A stretch of 64,000 nucleotides of DNA from contig CM067082.1 in NCBI GenBank assembly GCA_034008185.1, positions 124,745,988 through 124,809,987 on the forward strand, given 5' to 3'. The notes below the pieces were generated by a model. It did no database searches and was not told the origin of the DNA. It saw nothing but the letters and a program-made list of their open reading frames with translations. This DNA is from Gorsachius magnificus. Lineage: Eukaryota; Chordata; Aves; Pelecaniformes; Ardeidae. The stretch's first letter is position 1; the number at the start of each line of letters is the position of its first letter. Shown here in pieces: positions 39,745 to 53,500 of this stretch. A program made the position numbers and the translations under genes.

Positions 39745-42700
39745 AAATTAACCTTTTCTTCATCTCCTCAGCCTGCTTTCCCCAGCAGGTTCTGCTTACC
39801 ACAGGAGTCACCTGCTGGAGTTGTATCTCCAGTCTGATAGAAACAGGGCTGGGCAGTTGGCTTTGGATGTGTAGTTTATTCAATAAAAAGGCCAGCAGAG
39901 GTTAACTAAAACTATTCACAGCTAAACTTGGAAAATGGTTTTAGCCACAAAAAGTTGCTGAGAGGATTGAAGGTCTTCATCTCAACATTTCACGTTTCTA
40001 GAACAACGTAAAGAATATTTTTTACCTGCAGAAATCGTTTCTAATCTAGAATTTGAAAAACAGAAACAACACTTTCAGTTTCTGCTTGAATAAAACGTTC
40101 AAAATATTTGGCTTAGCTGAAATAACTTTTTAGTCAATGCATTTTCATTCTGGCTTCCCCCAAAACAATTTGGGGGAGAATATCTTTGCAATGGCTTTGC
40201 AATTGCAGTTTGCTATGGAGGAACTTGCCATGGCAGAATTAATGGTGTCAGGTAAGACTCTGACCCAGTTTTGGAAACCCTCTGATACACACCCCGGCGC
40301 TGATCCTGGTGTATCTAATGAAGTAACCTGTCCTGAAGATACAGCTCTCCTCCCTGTTGTCTCCTCAAGGCTCTCTTGGTGCAGTCTTGGGGGGCTGTGA
40401 CAGACCCTCATGCTTCAAAACCTGGGACCGGGTGGACAGATTGCTTATCTTGGCTGTTGCTGGATGGAGAAAATCCCCTGTCTTGTGATCTGAGCATAAC
40501 GAGACTTCTAAAAAAAATATGACCTTTTGAAATCTCTCCTGCTTATCACTCAGAGAGCAACCATACCCGACAGAAAACCTCTGCCTGCTGTTAGTTTCCT
40601 GCAGCATCATTACTCACCACTTTGGGTGTTTGCTTACCCTTTTCATGTGTAGGACTTCTTCATTTGAGACACTTTATTATTGCGTTTCATGTGCTTGAAA
40701 ATACTCAGGCAGGACCGAAGCTGAACAGCGCTAGTCATTTCATAAACAACTCGGGGAAATACCTCCCCGTCTCCTGACAGGTTTGCCATTTAATCTGAAG
40801 CAAGATAGGACAAGAGAATGTGATGAGCTGGAAGAGGGAAGGCCACAGAGAAAGATGTACGGCTAATGTCCTTGTAGAACATCATTTACGTCTCGAGCCT
40901 CATGAAATATTTCCAGAAACCACACACATCTGGCTATCATTCAATTCAAGCTTTAATGGTTGCCAAGTTTTTTGGAAGGTAAAAATAATGCCGAGTCCTA
41001 AGGAAAGATTTGGAGATGTTTCTGTTTGCGTGTATTCATCTAACCATGTACTTCAAGTGTTTAAGGCTTGAGGTTTTTTCCTGTTTTATTTTTTTCCTCC
41101 TAGACGGATCTCAGTTGGGGACAGAATTCTCCCTCCTCATCAGAAAGAAGCTGGAAATTTTAGAAGCAATTGTCTAAATAACAAATATGGTAACAATTAT
41201 AGCAAAGCCCCTCCTGAATTTGACTCGTCATCAAACTGGGGTTACAGGCAGTAACCGCATCTTAGTACTTGAAGTTCCCAGACTCCAGAAGTTCCCAGTT
41301 TCCAGAACTGGAAATCCAGTTCAAACTGTTGATCTGGTCACCAAGTGGACCCTTGCTAGCCTTAGTGAAGGACGAAGCTACCAGCAGAGCTTGGTTTCCT
41401 TCTCTGTGGCAGTCGTTGCAGCTGAGACATTGGCAAATACGTGGGGCAATCTGAGAAGAAATAGGCGTGGTGGTGAAGGAAATTCCATCAGATTTTGGGG
41501 GAAAACAAATAGAACTACTGATGTAAAAAAGTATATATATTATGCAGTAGATGATAGCTTTTAACAATATCCTGTTACTCACATAATCAAATAACACAAC
41601 CTGTTACATGCAATGTTAAAAAAATTTATCAACGCCTGTTTGCTTTTGCTTGTGCTTTTGGGTTTATTAAAAAACCTGAGACTCAGCTTAAATATGACTT
41701 GTGTTAGCACAAGTTTATTATAAACACATGTGAGTGTTTATGTGAACGTGCCAGTCCCGGTGGCATTATGATCGAGTGTACTTAACATGAAAGAGGATGA
41801 AATACATTTTTAGATGTACTATACTCCCCATAAAGATGAAAGCAAGCTGAAGAAGTCATGGCAGAAGCTGAACTTTAACAAAATGCGTTTTAAATGTCAC
41901 CCACACAATACAGTTCTTTACCGACGCTTGGCAGTAACTATGCACTGATGGCGAGGGTGGGATAAACTGTGCTCCTGTTGGCTTGACGTCGTTTTTAAGG
42001 ACACCCAGTGCAGGGGTGCTGGCCCATGGCGGGTGGCACTTCTAGGCTCCTCCTGTGCTGAGCATTTTCTTAGCGCTGACTGGGGTTTGCAGCAGCAGTG
42101 GGGCACTGCTGCCCCTGGGGTTTTCTGAGAATGATGTGCAACTGTAGGATGGCTGGGGGGGCGAAAGACAACATGAAGCCTTCACAGGCAAGCTATACTT
42201 TCTGGAAGAAAGCAAGCCACTGGCAAAGCAGCAAGACAGGGAGAGGTTTAATTTTGCTGTAAGATGTGTCTCCACAGACGCTGGTTTGGGTTGTGTAGCT
42301 TTTCGCAATACCATCTCTCCTGGAAGCCAGGGGGCAGCTTCTGGGGTCCGGGCAGACCTGCTGCTGCTTTCATAGCATGAGCTGTCTGGGCTTTTCAAGT
42401 GCAAGGAGTTTAATTGCTTTCCCAGAAGGGAAAGCCATAGCCACAGCTAAAAGGCCTAGACAGCTGTTAGCTAAAAGCTAACAAAGGTTTATCTACTGAA
42501 AAATGGAATAAATATGAGTGAGTAAGTAAAATCATGGGGTCAAGTGCAGTATGTGAGTCAAGAGTGATGGCTTAAGTGTCTGAGCAAGCTGAAAAGAGAA
42601 ATTGCATCATCAAAGCTTGATGACTGTCAGAAGAAAAAGCTACTTTTGACTCTGCAAGACTGAACTAAAATGCTGAAACCAAATGGAATTTTCCCATGAT

Positions 42701-43739
42701 TCATTCAAATTTTTGCTTGGATCCTTTCCAAACTTCTCATCATGAAGCAATCTCCAATGTGTTTAAATATACACAAATGTATATTTTATAAATATAAAAC
42801 TATATAGCCATTTAAGTATACTCATATATATTGCAAAGTATATGCTTTCCTCTCTTCCATGAATGGGGCAGATTAGACATTTTCTTTCCTCAGAAAAAGC
42901 ACATCCGTAACTCTCTTTATTTGTGAGAAACAATTAAGAAGTGATAGATGCAAAGATTATTTAATGGTGGTGGATGCAGACAAATGTATCAGAATCAATA
43001 TAAATTATCACACTGTGCAACTAAATGTATAAGTGTAAAATAATTATAGCAAGGTACTAAGATATACTAGGAAAAAAAAAAAAAGAGAGAGAGAGAAAGA
43101 AAACATTAAAACATAACACTGGAAGAGTCCCAAAAGGATTGGCATAAATTCATGGAAAAAGTTGCTCCAGGTCTCAAAGTACGTGTGAAATAAGAAATTG
43201 AAGAAAATAGTCATGTGAGTCTTTACTGGGAACCATATTTATTCCAACTAAAACTACATTACTGAATATTAAAAAGTAAATCACATTACAGATGCCTCTT
43301 CACATTGCTCTAGCATCATAAAAGTGGCCCATTAAAATTTCATTTTCATATTTGGTGTTGCTTATATACACTTCATTTACAGTAAATAAAACACATGCAC
43401 TGGGTTTATAACTGAGACCATTCGTGCTGTATAAAGTGTTGTTTGGTTGAGTTTCCTCTGAAGCAAGACACACCCCCCCCTACATTGCCAGGTGTACGTT
43501 CATATAAATAGCAGATGTGAAAATGGGAACTCCACTTACCATTTTTAGTGTGGTTTCATAAAAAACAGGCAATGTATGGGATTGTCGGAGACACCATTTA
43601 TTTTGATCCCTGAAAATGTTAACTCCTTGTTTAAAATTCCCCTCATGCCATGCAAAAGGGGAAAAATCCAGATTCTGCTAATTCACTCATTATAGGCCAT
43701 TTTGGATGCTTCAAGCAATCTGTACATTTCTTTTCCATC

Positions 43740-44264
43740 TGTCCTGGTTTTGGCTGGGATAGAGCTAATTTTCTTCCTAGTAGCTGGTATAATGCTGTGT
43801 TTTGGATTTAGGATGAGAATGATGTTGGTAACTCACTGATGGTTTAGTTGTTGCTGAGCACTGCTTACAAGGACTTTTCAGCTTCCCATGCTCTGCCAGG
43901 GGCACAAGAAGCTGGGAGGGGGCACAGCCAGGACAGCTGACCCCAGCTGGCCAAAGGGCTATTCCAGACCACCATGCTCAGTATATGAACTGGGGGGAGT
44001 CGGCCAGGGGGCAGCAATCATTGCTCAGGGATGGGCTGGGCATTGGTCAGCAGGTGGTGAGCAATTGTACTGCGCATCAATTGTTTTGTATATTCTTTTA
44101 TCATTATTATTATTATTTTCCTCTGTTGTTTTATTAAACTGTCTTTATCTCAACCCACGGGTTTTACTTTTTTTCCCCAATTCTCTCCCCAGTCCCACTG
44201 GGGGGGGGTGGAGTGAGCAGACAGCTGCGTGGTGTTTGGCTGCCTGCCAGGTTAAACCACACCA
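43740..44264 (+). mobile_element. Solo LTR of an avian endogenous retrovirus (ERVL-like)
   Basis: 525-bp element starting TGTCCTGG and ending CCACACCA, flanked by a perfect 5-bp target duplication CCATC (43735-43739 and 44265-44269). A polyadenylation-type ATTAAA lies near 44133. The opening (TGGTTTTGGCTGGGATAGAG) is one I recognise as a widespread bird LTR. The 5-bp duplication fits ERVL-class integration, though class cannot be proven from one LTR. No internal retroviral sequence is present, so it arose by recombination between two LTRs. The 132-codon plus-strand frame inside it is fortuitous. Confidence 0.88.
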
Positions 44265-44269
44265 CCATC

Positions 44270-46490
44270 TTATACATTCAGGATAAATAATTTCCATTTC
44301 TTGAACATTTGTCCTTCACTCCAACTTCCTTTAATACCTATACGAAGAGACTTCACCCTCCTGTGCTGCTGAGGCCCTTCCTCTTCCTCAAAGCACTCCT
44401 TGTCTGCAAGAGCACGCTCCCCAGTGCCTTTCTGGTCAGGACCTCCAAAAACTATTTGCAGGACTGATAAGCTAACCTAGCAATCTCTTTAAGAAAGATC
44501 AAACATTCAGAGTGGAACTCCCTTCACCTAATGTAAATGTATAATCCGAAGGAAAACTGAGACTCCCCATTTATATTTGTGGTAAGAAATAGGCACTTCC
44601 CTGGTGTAGTTCACTGTATGCTCAGGCAGACATTTGGAAGCAGGTAAGTCATATCCTAGTGTGCTTTAAAGGCAATCTGATCAATTGCTTCAGCCCTAAA
44701 TGTCTGAAGTTGAGGGGTAAGTAAGTGTCCCACGGCAGTGCCCCCTCGTTTCCCTCTTTGGAGAATACCATGTGCGTTCTCTCTGGGAACGCTGCCCGTG
44801 GTGGATCGAATACCGAGGATACCCTTTTGCAACCACGGGTGAATTTGAACAATTGTTTCCAAAAAAATAGCCATATTCAGGTCATTCTTTCAAACCTCAA
44901 GGACCGTAACAAAAGGAACTGTTCTAGTGGTGATTAACTTCAAGATGGATTTGCTTTGGACTACACAGGAGAAGGCAGTAGTCACAAACAACATTCCTAG
45001 TGATTAGAAAGAAATGAGGATGTTACTCCTATGGCAACAGCAGAGCAAGGAAATATATAATGGTCAATTCAAACAAGTCCACAAAATCCATTTGTTGAGC
45101 TAACATGACTTTAAAATATCCTTCCATGAAAGCATTCAGTAAAATAAAGATTGGCATCTTCAGGAGAATTACCGGAAGGCTTAGTGAGTTTGCTTTGGAG
45201 CGTGTGATACTGATGTCATTGGACAGGCTGTGGATAACTCCAGCGGATGTGTGAGCTTCCCTAAGGGCACCACAAATTATTATTTCCAGACGGAAAGACA
45301 TGCTTTCAGAAAATAGTTTCTGGCCATAACTGCTGATGAGCCAGGTAGGCAATAAATGCTAAGATGAGAAGATGACTGCTAGGGTGTCAGGTAGATAAGA
45401 GCTGCCTGCCGTCTCGATGACAAAGAACAGCACAGAGGCAGATGGAAGCAACCCAGTGTAAATTATTCACTTACTGAGAGAAATGACCAGTCTTCTGCTG
45501 AGAAATTTTTCTTAATTTTAGAAAGTAATCCTTTTGCATCACTATTGCTTTTGGCACTTCCCCTCTCATCTCTGGCTGTCCTTTTGCATCAGATCACATG
45601 GCGCAGCATCTGCTGTGTCTGGTAGGGGAGGTGCTCGAGGAGGAAAAGCAGCCCAGGCAACGGGAAGAGAGCGGTCAGGGAAAGCTATAACCCTGGAAAG
45701 TGTCAGGATGATGGGCACTCTATGGTAAGGCTTATATATAGGGCAGCTGGAGGCTGGTAAAGAATAGCGAGGCAACTGGATTCTTCTACCTTGCATAGAA
45801 AACTATCAGTCCTTTCCCAGCACCTAAGGGTAAGGACTTAACAAAGTCAGTCCCTCAGGTATATTTTACAAGAAGAAAATAACATATATGCTGTTTGTGG
45901 CCTCGTTGCCCAGCTATTTCTCTTCTTGCCTAACTATGTTGAAGATCTAGAAACACCTTGACATCTCAGACATGGAGAAGATGTACTTTACAGAAGTCAA
46001 GTTTGTCCTACATACAGCAGTATGGATACATGGAAAGAGGTCAAGTAATGTACTGACTTTAACTCGCTGTCCTGACCGGGGTCACGTACAGTTTGGATAT
46101 AGCTGTAATGACTGCCAAGCCACATTTCTCCAGTATGATCCAAGCCCATCTGGAAACAGAAGAGCTTGGAAAAACCTTGAAAAAGCTGTGGCTTTATGTC
46201 CTTCTTCAGCAAGACACAACCATGGCTCCAGATAAACTGTATGAACTCTTCTGCTTTTGGTTGTTCCTCCTTAGAAAAAATGAGTTCCCTGGGTCTGGTG
46301 CCCATGGCAACCAGCAGTGGGAGAGCCCTAAACACAGGCAGAGCTGGAGCATTGCTGTGACAAAACACTTCTTCATGGAAGGGGAGGCACAAGCCTCATC
46401 CCGAGAAGATGCTTAACCCTTGAAATCCAGACTCCATCGGCCCTAGGTTTTCAGCTGTCCTACTAATAGAGACATGGTGAAAAAAAAAAA
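44270..46490. other. Intergenic, nothing firm
   Basis: Unique DNA downstream of the solo LTR. A 107-codon minus frame (45029-45352) is hydrophobic at its end but lacks motif support. Confidence 0.5.
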
Positions 46491-46867
46491 TGGGGTGGTT
46501 TAGTCTGGAGAAGAGGAGGCTGAGGGGAGACCTTATCACCCTCTACAACTACCTGAAAGGAGGCTGTAGCAAGGTGGGGGTCGGTCTCTTCTCCCTGGTA
46601 ATGGACGATAGGACGAGGGGAAATGGTCTGAAGTTGCACCAGGGCAGGTTTTGGTTGGACATAAGGAAAAATTTCTTCACAGAAAGGGTTGCCAGGCACT
46701 GGAATGGGCTGCCCAGGGAAGTGGTTGAGTCCCCATCCCTGGAGGTATTTAAAAGATGGGTAGACAAGGTGCTTAGGGACATGGTTTAGTGGTGGGATGG
46801 CAGTGTTAGGTTAACGGCTGGACTTGATGATCTTAAAGGTCTTTTCCAACCTATGGTTCTATGATAG
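46491..46867 (+). mobile_element. CR1 LINE 3' fragment
   Basis: Truncated CR1, plus strand. It encodes [21 protein letters not shown] and [14 protein letters not shown] up to a stop near 46789, followed by the CR1 3' UTR ending GGTTCTATGATAGG. It starts directly after an A-rich run at 46480-46490. Confidence 0.92.
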
Positions 46868-49093
46868 GATCTAGACAACGAAGACCTGGATTTTTTTTTT
46901 TTTACCAGTGTCACAAGGGTAGCTATTTTCCTAGAGCAGACACCATCCAGGAGAGCAGTTTCACTCCAAACCCTCCAGCAATGTCGGGTGAGCTGACCAT
47001 AACGATCCTGCATAGTTTCTTAACATTTCCCTTACTAATTAGGTGAAATCACTGACCGTTAACATTCAAATAGGCCCTCTCCCAAGTGTGACAGGAATTT
47101 CTCAGTATGAGAAGAGCCCTGCGAGCTCTCCCTCAGCCAGACTCATTCCCACTTGCAAACACATAAATGAAAAGTCAGTGGTGCAACCTGTACCCATCGC
47201 AGCCAAGAAAGGACAGGTTAGGTATCGCTCTGCCACAGCTTGTTCAGCGGAATTTTGCAAACTCTCTGAATTTTAATTAAAGTCATAAATCTAATCTGGG
47301 TAAAAAAATAGAGACACATTGTTGTAGTATTTCAGCAGACCCTAAAAAACCGCCGGCTGTTCTTTTCTCCCCACTTTTCAAAAAAAAGATCATTTCTAAA
47401 AGTACAAAAGTTGTGAACTTCAATTTTAATGAAAGCTTTCCTTCTTGCCACACCACCAGCATTATTAAATAACTTCTTTATGAGGATATGTACTTTGCAG
47501 GTTTTAGACGAATTTAAACTGAACTTTTTCAGGCTGCCGAGGAAAGTAAACATCTGGGAAAAAAAAAACTACATGATGATAAACTTTATATTCATGTACT
47601 GGTTTGTAAACAGCATTATTCCTGAATCGCGGACAGGTATTTTAAGCCGAAACAACACATCCAGGAATGGGAAACATCCACACCCACCAGGACTGGTGCA
47701 CTTCAGTGCTCATACAAACAAGAGGACAATTAACTCTTTGGTTAGGGGCCATAAAGATAATTGGGCCCTGTGCCCTCTAGTTCACATGCTCCTGTCAGCT
47801 ACTTATCCCATCTCTGGAGCTTCAGTCTGCATTAGTAATTCATACTTTAACTAGACTAACGATTGCAAGGTTTTAATCAAATTTAACAACTATGTACGAT
47901 AGCTGCTACGATGGAGTCAAGTGGTTAAGAAAAACTCAATTCTTTCTCCAAAATCCCTTACAAACACCTTCTCTGAAGTCTTCATCCTCTTTTTTGGGAC
48001 ATCATACCTTAATAATTCCCTAGGAGGCTTAGATATTAGTGCTGGCATAAAGCAAGTGTATGGGCTAAGTGCTTCTCGTCTAGTCACGAGCAAGGCCTTT
48101 GGTGTTCCTGGACAAGTATGGGCTGATGTGTTTCGGTTACCACTGTCCTCATGGCAGTCCTCATGAGGTCCCCAGAGACACCAGCAGCGACTCACCATGC
48201 TGTGGGCATGTCTGGAGAACACTAGCCCCTGCTTGGGCAGGGATAAGGGAAGTCATTTTTTTAACTCTGACACCTAGGGTAGATGGCAACACAGGACAGA
48301 GTGATGGGGCCAACAAATCCTCTGCTTTTAAGATGTGCCCTCATAGGTTTTTCTTTTCCGTCAGGGCTAATTCTTTTGATCTCTAGACCAGCCTAAGGTT
48401 TGGTGCTGAAAATAGCGCTTTTAATGTGCAGTCATCTCTGAATTCAGGTCTGCTTTTAATCGGAGCACAGCAAGTCTGCAAGCTCTATGGGCATATCCAG
48501 GTGTGAAGACGACTTGGATGGACTGAAATAAACCATCAGAGCAGAGAGTTTGTTTTTAGTGCCTACAGGCTGAGCGTATTAATCTATTTATATCTTATGG
48601 AGTCAGTAAAGTCATCCAGCTCGGTCTGTCTGTCTTTTAGCAGGCATGCAGTAGTGCACTTTTTTGTCATTCTTACAGATGTTTAGGATTTTGCTCTCTT
48701 TCCTTGCTCACCAGGTCTGTGTTGGACAGCACTTGCTTTTGTCTGGTGTTTTTCTCAGGTCTGCAGCTGATTTTTTAGACAGAGCTGTGATATGAGTGGC
48801 TTTTACTATGTTTGTATTGAAATAAATTGGAAAAGTTACATAATACCTCACTTGTGAGCTTAAGTAAATCAATGATGCTTACTACAGTTGTGTTCTCTAC
48901 TTCCCCTTTTTAATCACATAAGAACAGGGGACATTCCCGAGGCACGTCTGTCTGGAACCACTCTTTCCCCATTTGGCTGACACAGCCCAGGGCAGTGCAC
49001 ATACACTCCCTCCATCATGACATCAGCACCTGCTCCTTCTGGCCCTGACCAAAACACATGCCTCCCTTTCTATACGGAACAATGTGGCACGAA
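46868..49093. other. Intergenic, nothing recognised
   Basis: Unique sequence between two CR1 copies. Frames of 95-141 codons here have no family motif. Confidence 0.55.
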
Positions 49094-49631
49094 GTGATTG
49101 TGGCCCTGTATTTGGCACTGGTGAGGATGCACCTTGAATACTGTGTTCGGTTTTGGGCCCCTCAGTTCAAGAAGGACATCGAGGTGCTGGAGAGTGTCCA
49201 GAGAAGGGCAACGAAGCTGGTGAGGGATCTGGAGCTCAAGGCTGATGAGGAGTGGCTGAGGGAACTGGGGTTGTTTAGTCTAAAGAAGAGGAGGCTGAGG
49301 GGAGACCTTATCACTCTCTACAACCATCTGAAAGGAGAGTGTAGTGAGGTGGGTGTTGGTCTTGTCTCCCAAGTAACTAGCACTAAGATGAGAAGAAATG
49401 GCCTCAAGTTGTGTCAGGGGAGGTTTTGACTGGATATTAGGAAAAAATTCTTTACTGAAAGAGTGGTCAAGCATTGGAACAGGCGGCCCAGAGGTGTGGT
49501 GGAATCACCATCCCTGGAGGTGTTCAAAAAAAGTGCAGATGTGGCACTTTGGGACACAGTGGTGTTGGGTTGATGGTTGGACTTTATAATCTTGGAGGTC
49601 TTTTCCAACCTTAATGAGTCTATGATTCTAT
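49094..49631 (+). mobile_element. CR1 LINE 3' fragment, partly degraded frame
   Basis: Truncated CR1 in plus orientation, antisense to the ABCB gene and just beyond its probable poly(A) site. It encodes [15 protein letters not shown] and VQRRATKLV, then [20 protein letters not shown]; a stop interrupts the frame near 49427 before the usual end. The 3' tail ends GAGTCTATGATTCTAT. Confidence 0.92.
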
Positions 49632-49867
49632 CTGTTTATCCTTAACACACATAGCTGGTACTGAGTCTGTCCAGCTATTGCAGCATGAGAATGCTCTATG
49701 TAAACAAGGATGAAGAACATACCAAAAGGGATGCAAGTGTAGTCACTTTTCTCTCCATGAAATTACAATTAGAAATGTGGCATAAAATGTGAGAAAAACC
49801 AAACCAAAACAAATAAGCAACAAAGCCACACATCCAACCCCTTCTCTCTGAAGTTAATACAAATGCC

Positions 49868-49873
49868 TTTATT
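49868..49873 (-). terminator. Candidate poly(A) signal AATAAA of the ABCB gene
   Basis: AATAAA on the minus strand about 520 nt after the stop codon. It is followed within about 30-60 nt by a GT-rich stretch (49800-49845 on the complement), as expected for a cleavage signal. I saw no better hexamer between it and the stop. The span 49874-50392 would then be 3' UTR. A CR1 element in the opposite orientation ends about 240 bp further on. Confidence 0.5.
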
Positions 49874-50392
49874 TGGAATCTCAGCAGTAAGAATTGACAG
49901 TCATCTTTATCTAATTAGGGAGACCTTATGGCTACATCTGGCTGGTGAAGAAACCCAAGGGACAAGCACAAGCACCAGTTCAATGCCTATCCATGATGCT
50001 TAACCACTGTCATACTCTGGTACTGCCTTGGTCTATGGCACCTGGCGTGGGCCAGGGTTTGGGGGGGACAGTGAGGGCAGGGTGCTCCACTTAAGCCATG
50101 GTGTGGGTGAGACTACTCCAGGTCTGGCTCCCTCCAGATTACACAATCCCCACAAATGCCCGGTAGATTCAGCCCCTGGGACTCCCCCGTGCACCTTCCA
50201 TGACCCACTCTGGGGCATGCACTGCTCATCCTCACGGATGTGTGGTGCAAGGACTACACTGGGTAGAGCAACCAGGCTGCAACACATGGTCCCTGACGCA
50301 CCAGCACAGACACAGCCAAACTTAGTTCTCTGTAAGCTTTTCATGTCTTCCCAGAAAAAGAAAAATAATTAAAAAAAAATCTGCTAACAGTA

Positions 50393-50590
50393 CTAATTAG
50401 AGACTTGTGCATTTACAAGGGCGTAGTAGTGTCCTTCCTTTGCCAGTAACTGGCTGTGGGTGCCCTGCTCAACCACCCTGCCGTTCTGGATCACTGCAAT
50501 GATGTCTGCAGTCTGTACAGTCGTCAGGCGGTGAGCAATGACGATGCAGGTTCGACCTTGCCGGGCATTATCGAGAGCTTTCTGGACAAC
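50393..50590 (-). CDS. ABCB exon L: terminal exon with H-loop and stop
   Basis: 198 nt: 65 codons plus TAG; residues 524-588. It begins [15 protein letters not shown], has the H-loop IAHRL, and ends [12 protein letters not shown]-glycoproteins typically end within about this distance of the H-loop, so the C-terminus is natural. Acceptor GTGCAG. Confidence 0.97.
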   Translation of the reverse strand, partial: VVQKALDNARQGRTCIVIAHRLTTVQTADIIAVIQNGRVVEQGTHSQLLAKEGHYYALVNAQVSN

Positions 50591-53500
50591 CTGCACACAG
50601 ATGTCGTGAAAATGCTGTTAGCACCTGGAAATCCTTCACTTGTCATAGGAACCACATCTGTTTTCTTACTCTTCGTTTTCACCTGAATACATATCCCAAG
50701 ATATACAAGTCAGTGCATACTTGAGACACCCTCACTCAATATGATTTCTCACTGAAGTCAGTGAGACTGATCAAACAAGTATGAGACATTGAGAAGTGGG
50801 TTCCTGGGCAACCAGTTTGGGTCAGAACACAAATGCAGTATTTACCATCAAAACCAGCTAATAGGAAGACAGCTGAAGAGTACCAGCTGCCCATGGTGTT
50901 TTCTACTTAAAGTTTTTGTTTTTTCTACTTGCTTATTTAGTAGATATGCACAGCTTCCTAGTGTCCTTCAATTCACTGCTTGCAGCTGGAAAAGCTACCA
51001 TGATATACCTGCCCTGCTGTTTCACAGATGAGCATGTGCAGCATGTCTGCATTGATTTCATTCTACAGAAAGCAACTAGCTATGCAGATAGACATATATA
51101 TTTCAGGTAATAACCATTACTCACCTTTTCACTTTCTGTGTCAAGAGCAGAGGTAGCTTCATCCAGCAGCAGAATGGCAGGATTACGAACCAGAGCACGG
51201 GCAATTGCTATTCTTTGTTTTTGACCTCCAGAAAGTTGTGTTCCTTTCTCACCCACCCGGGTGTTATATTTCTGGATGTTAAAAATTAAAAAAGGCAGGC
51301 TATGAATACTCTTAGAGAAGGAAGATTAGAAAGGTAAAGTTTTATGCGTGGCTATATAAATTATTAGGTATTTCTGTCTTGAAATAAAAGAATAGTGCAA
51401 GTGTTTTTAAGAAAGCTAAGATTTTATAAACACCTGTAGTATTAACAGTTATATATACAGTCACACATATTTATACCTGGTCTGAAAATTTACTTCCCCA
51501 GAGACTGGAATAGGTCTTGAATGGTACCACCAGTGATACAGTGGTAAGGTGTCCACAGACATCTGGCCATGAGCATATGATCGTAAGAATAACTAGAGAT
51601 TTAATGTTTACCAACAAATACCTGAAGAACTTGATCCTGCATTACTTGTGAATAAAGAATCCCAAACGTCCTCAGTAGTAATCCAGATGAACTATTTTCA
51701 GCATCATTATATCATTTTCAAGTTATACAGAACTGCAGTGAAAACAAACTATCAAAGCATTCTTCCTTGTTAGAACCAAATTCTTGGCAGGCATGAAGGT
51801 CAAATGCCATGTCATTCACTTTTGATTTATTGCCCCTTCGAATTTGTTACGAAATACTCCTTATGTATGGCTCATCCAATTAGAAATAGAGCATTTAGTT
51901 TAACTGAATTATTTTAGAAAAATAAAATAATTTTTCTCAGAGTAACTTGAGAAGTTTCAGCTGTTAAAGGCAAAAATATCAAAAAGATATGAGTACAGAG
52001 TGTCCTCTTATTTTTTCCCCATATTCTGCTTTGTCTACCACTATATTAATTGGAACATTAACTTTTTTTAACAAACTAACAAGGTTTTTAATCTAGAAAC
52101 ACACTGACATTTTAAAACATAAGTTCTATATTTTTCCTAGTAAGAGAAACAAAAATGTTTATTTTTAATTTGGTTGACCTAAGTAAGCATTGCCTAGATT
52201 TCTCCATGTCACTCCAAAAATCTGATCTCACTGTGAAGAGAGGATCACTAACTCTTACCTCTGGCAGTTTTTCAATGAAGGTATGAATATTTGCTGCTTT
52301 AGCTGCTTCTTCAATTTCCTCCTGACTGACCACCCTACTGTTGTCTCCATATCGAATATTTTCAGCAATGCTGCAGTCAAACAAAATGGGCTCCTGTGAC
52401 ACCAGGCCCAGTCTGGACCTCAGCCATTGTAAATGCAAAGATTTGGTATCAAATCCATCTGCTAACTAGAAAAAGCAACAGAAAAATGATGCCAAGTTGA
52501 CTACGGAGCTCATCCACAGATACACACTGTAAACAGGAAACACGACTTGTAAGAGGAAGCCTGTTGTGTGTTAGATTCCCAGCTGAAATCAAGCAAGTTT
52601 TGCATGCAAAGTGGAAAAGAACCAGCAGTATAGATGAAATATTTCCTTTCATTAGTTTTTAATTTTGTGTGTTTTCGCTTCCATTTCCCAGCAGACAAAC
52701 ACAAGAGTGCAGATCACAGGCTGTTCCTGCAGTCCTTCCAGCCCTACTGACCACAAGAAGCACCGGGAACCTCACAAGAAAGCCTACCCCTAAGAAGCTG
52801 AACACAACAATAAATGTTTTCAGCTGCAGGCCTTTAACTCAATCTTAAAACCTCCAAGGAGGTTTCCTTGGACTTTCTATACCCATTAATGGGGACTGCA
52901 TCAAAAAGCCCACAGCAATCTTCCAATGGTGACGCAGTAGCATCCCGATGGGATTATGTTTGTATTATCTGAAGCATGTATCTATGTCTCTAATGTGTGA
53001 ATTCATATTAATAAGATTACTTATACACTGACAAGCAAGCGACATTAACGTTATGCCCCTGTGTGACCAGGCTGGGAGCAGCTTTGGGGAGGCAACGCAG
53101 TTTGACCCTGTCATTCTCGTCCCCAGTGAGATCAGCACCGAGCCACCGCACCATGCCAACACAGGTGCCAGTGCTGGCATGTGTGTCTGACGCACGGGGC
53201 AGGCAATGACAGGGGTCTTGAGGTTGTCTACAGCTCCACTGGAGCCACAGTCTCAGTAACCCACCACCTCTTAAAAAGGCAGGTCTCCAGAGATATTGCT
53301 AGGATCATTTAAAGCCTCTGAAACCTTGGAAGATAAAGAGTTCTGTAGATTTAATTGTTATTAATAGCCACACAAGTCTATTTTTACCACTTGTCCTTCC
53401 ACAGGGTCATAAAATCTCTCCAAGAGCTGAATGGATGTGCTTTTGCCACAGCCACTGCTTCCTACTAACGCCAGAGTCTGTCCTTTGTTAACCTTCATGT

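Larger units (their letters stand above)
27161..43734. other. Long AT-rich intergenic span
   Basis: About 16.6 kb without a supported gene. Contents noted: an exon-like minus frame at 30547-30723, the CpG-rich patch at 39.0-39.6 kb, AT-rich microsatellite-like stretches at 29240-29275, 33220-33320 and 42770-42840, an A/GA run at 43070-43100, and two 11-bp direct repeats at 41272-41298. The rest looks unique. Confidence 0.5.

Noticed and set aside
43888..44286. 132-codon plus frame
   Set aside because: Lies within the solo LTR and reads into flanking DNA; LTRs of this kind are non-coding.
45029..45352. 107-codon minus frame with a faint ABCC-like HSLSND segment
   Set aside because: Too weak; no other ABC motif nearby and no clear splice borders.
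47429..47854. 141-codon plus frame
   Set aside because: No domain, no splice or promoter context; AT-rich chance frame.
52112..52438. 108-codon minus frame starting in NBD2
   Set aside because: It reads through the exon J donor at 52258 into intron; only 52259-52465 is coding.
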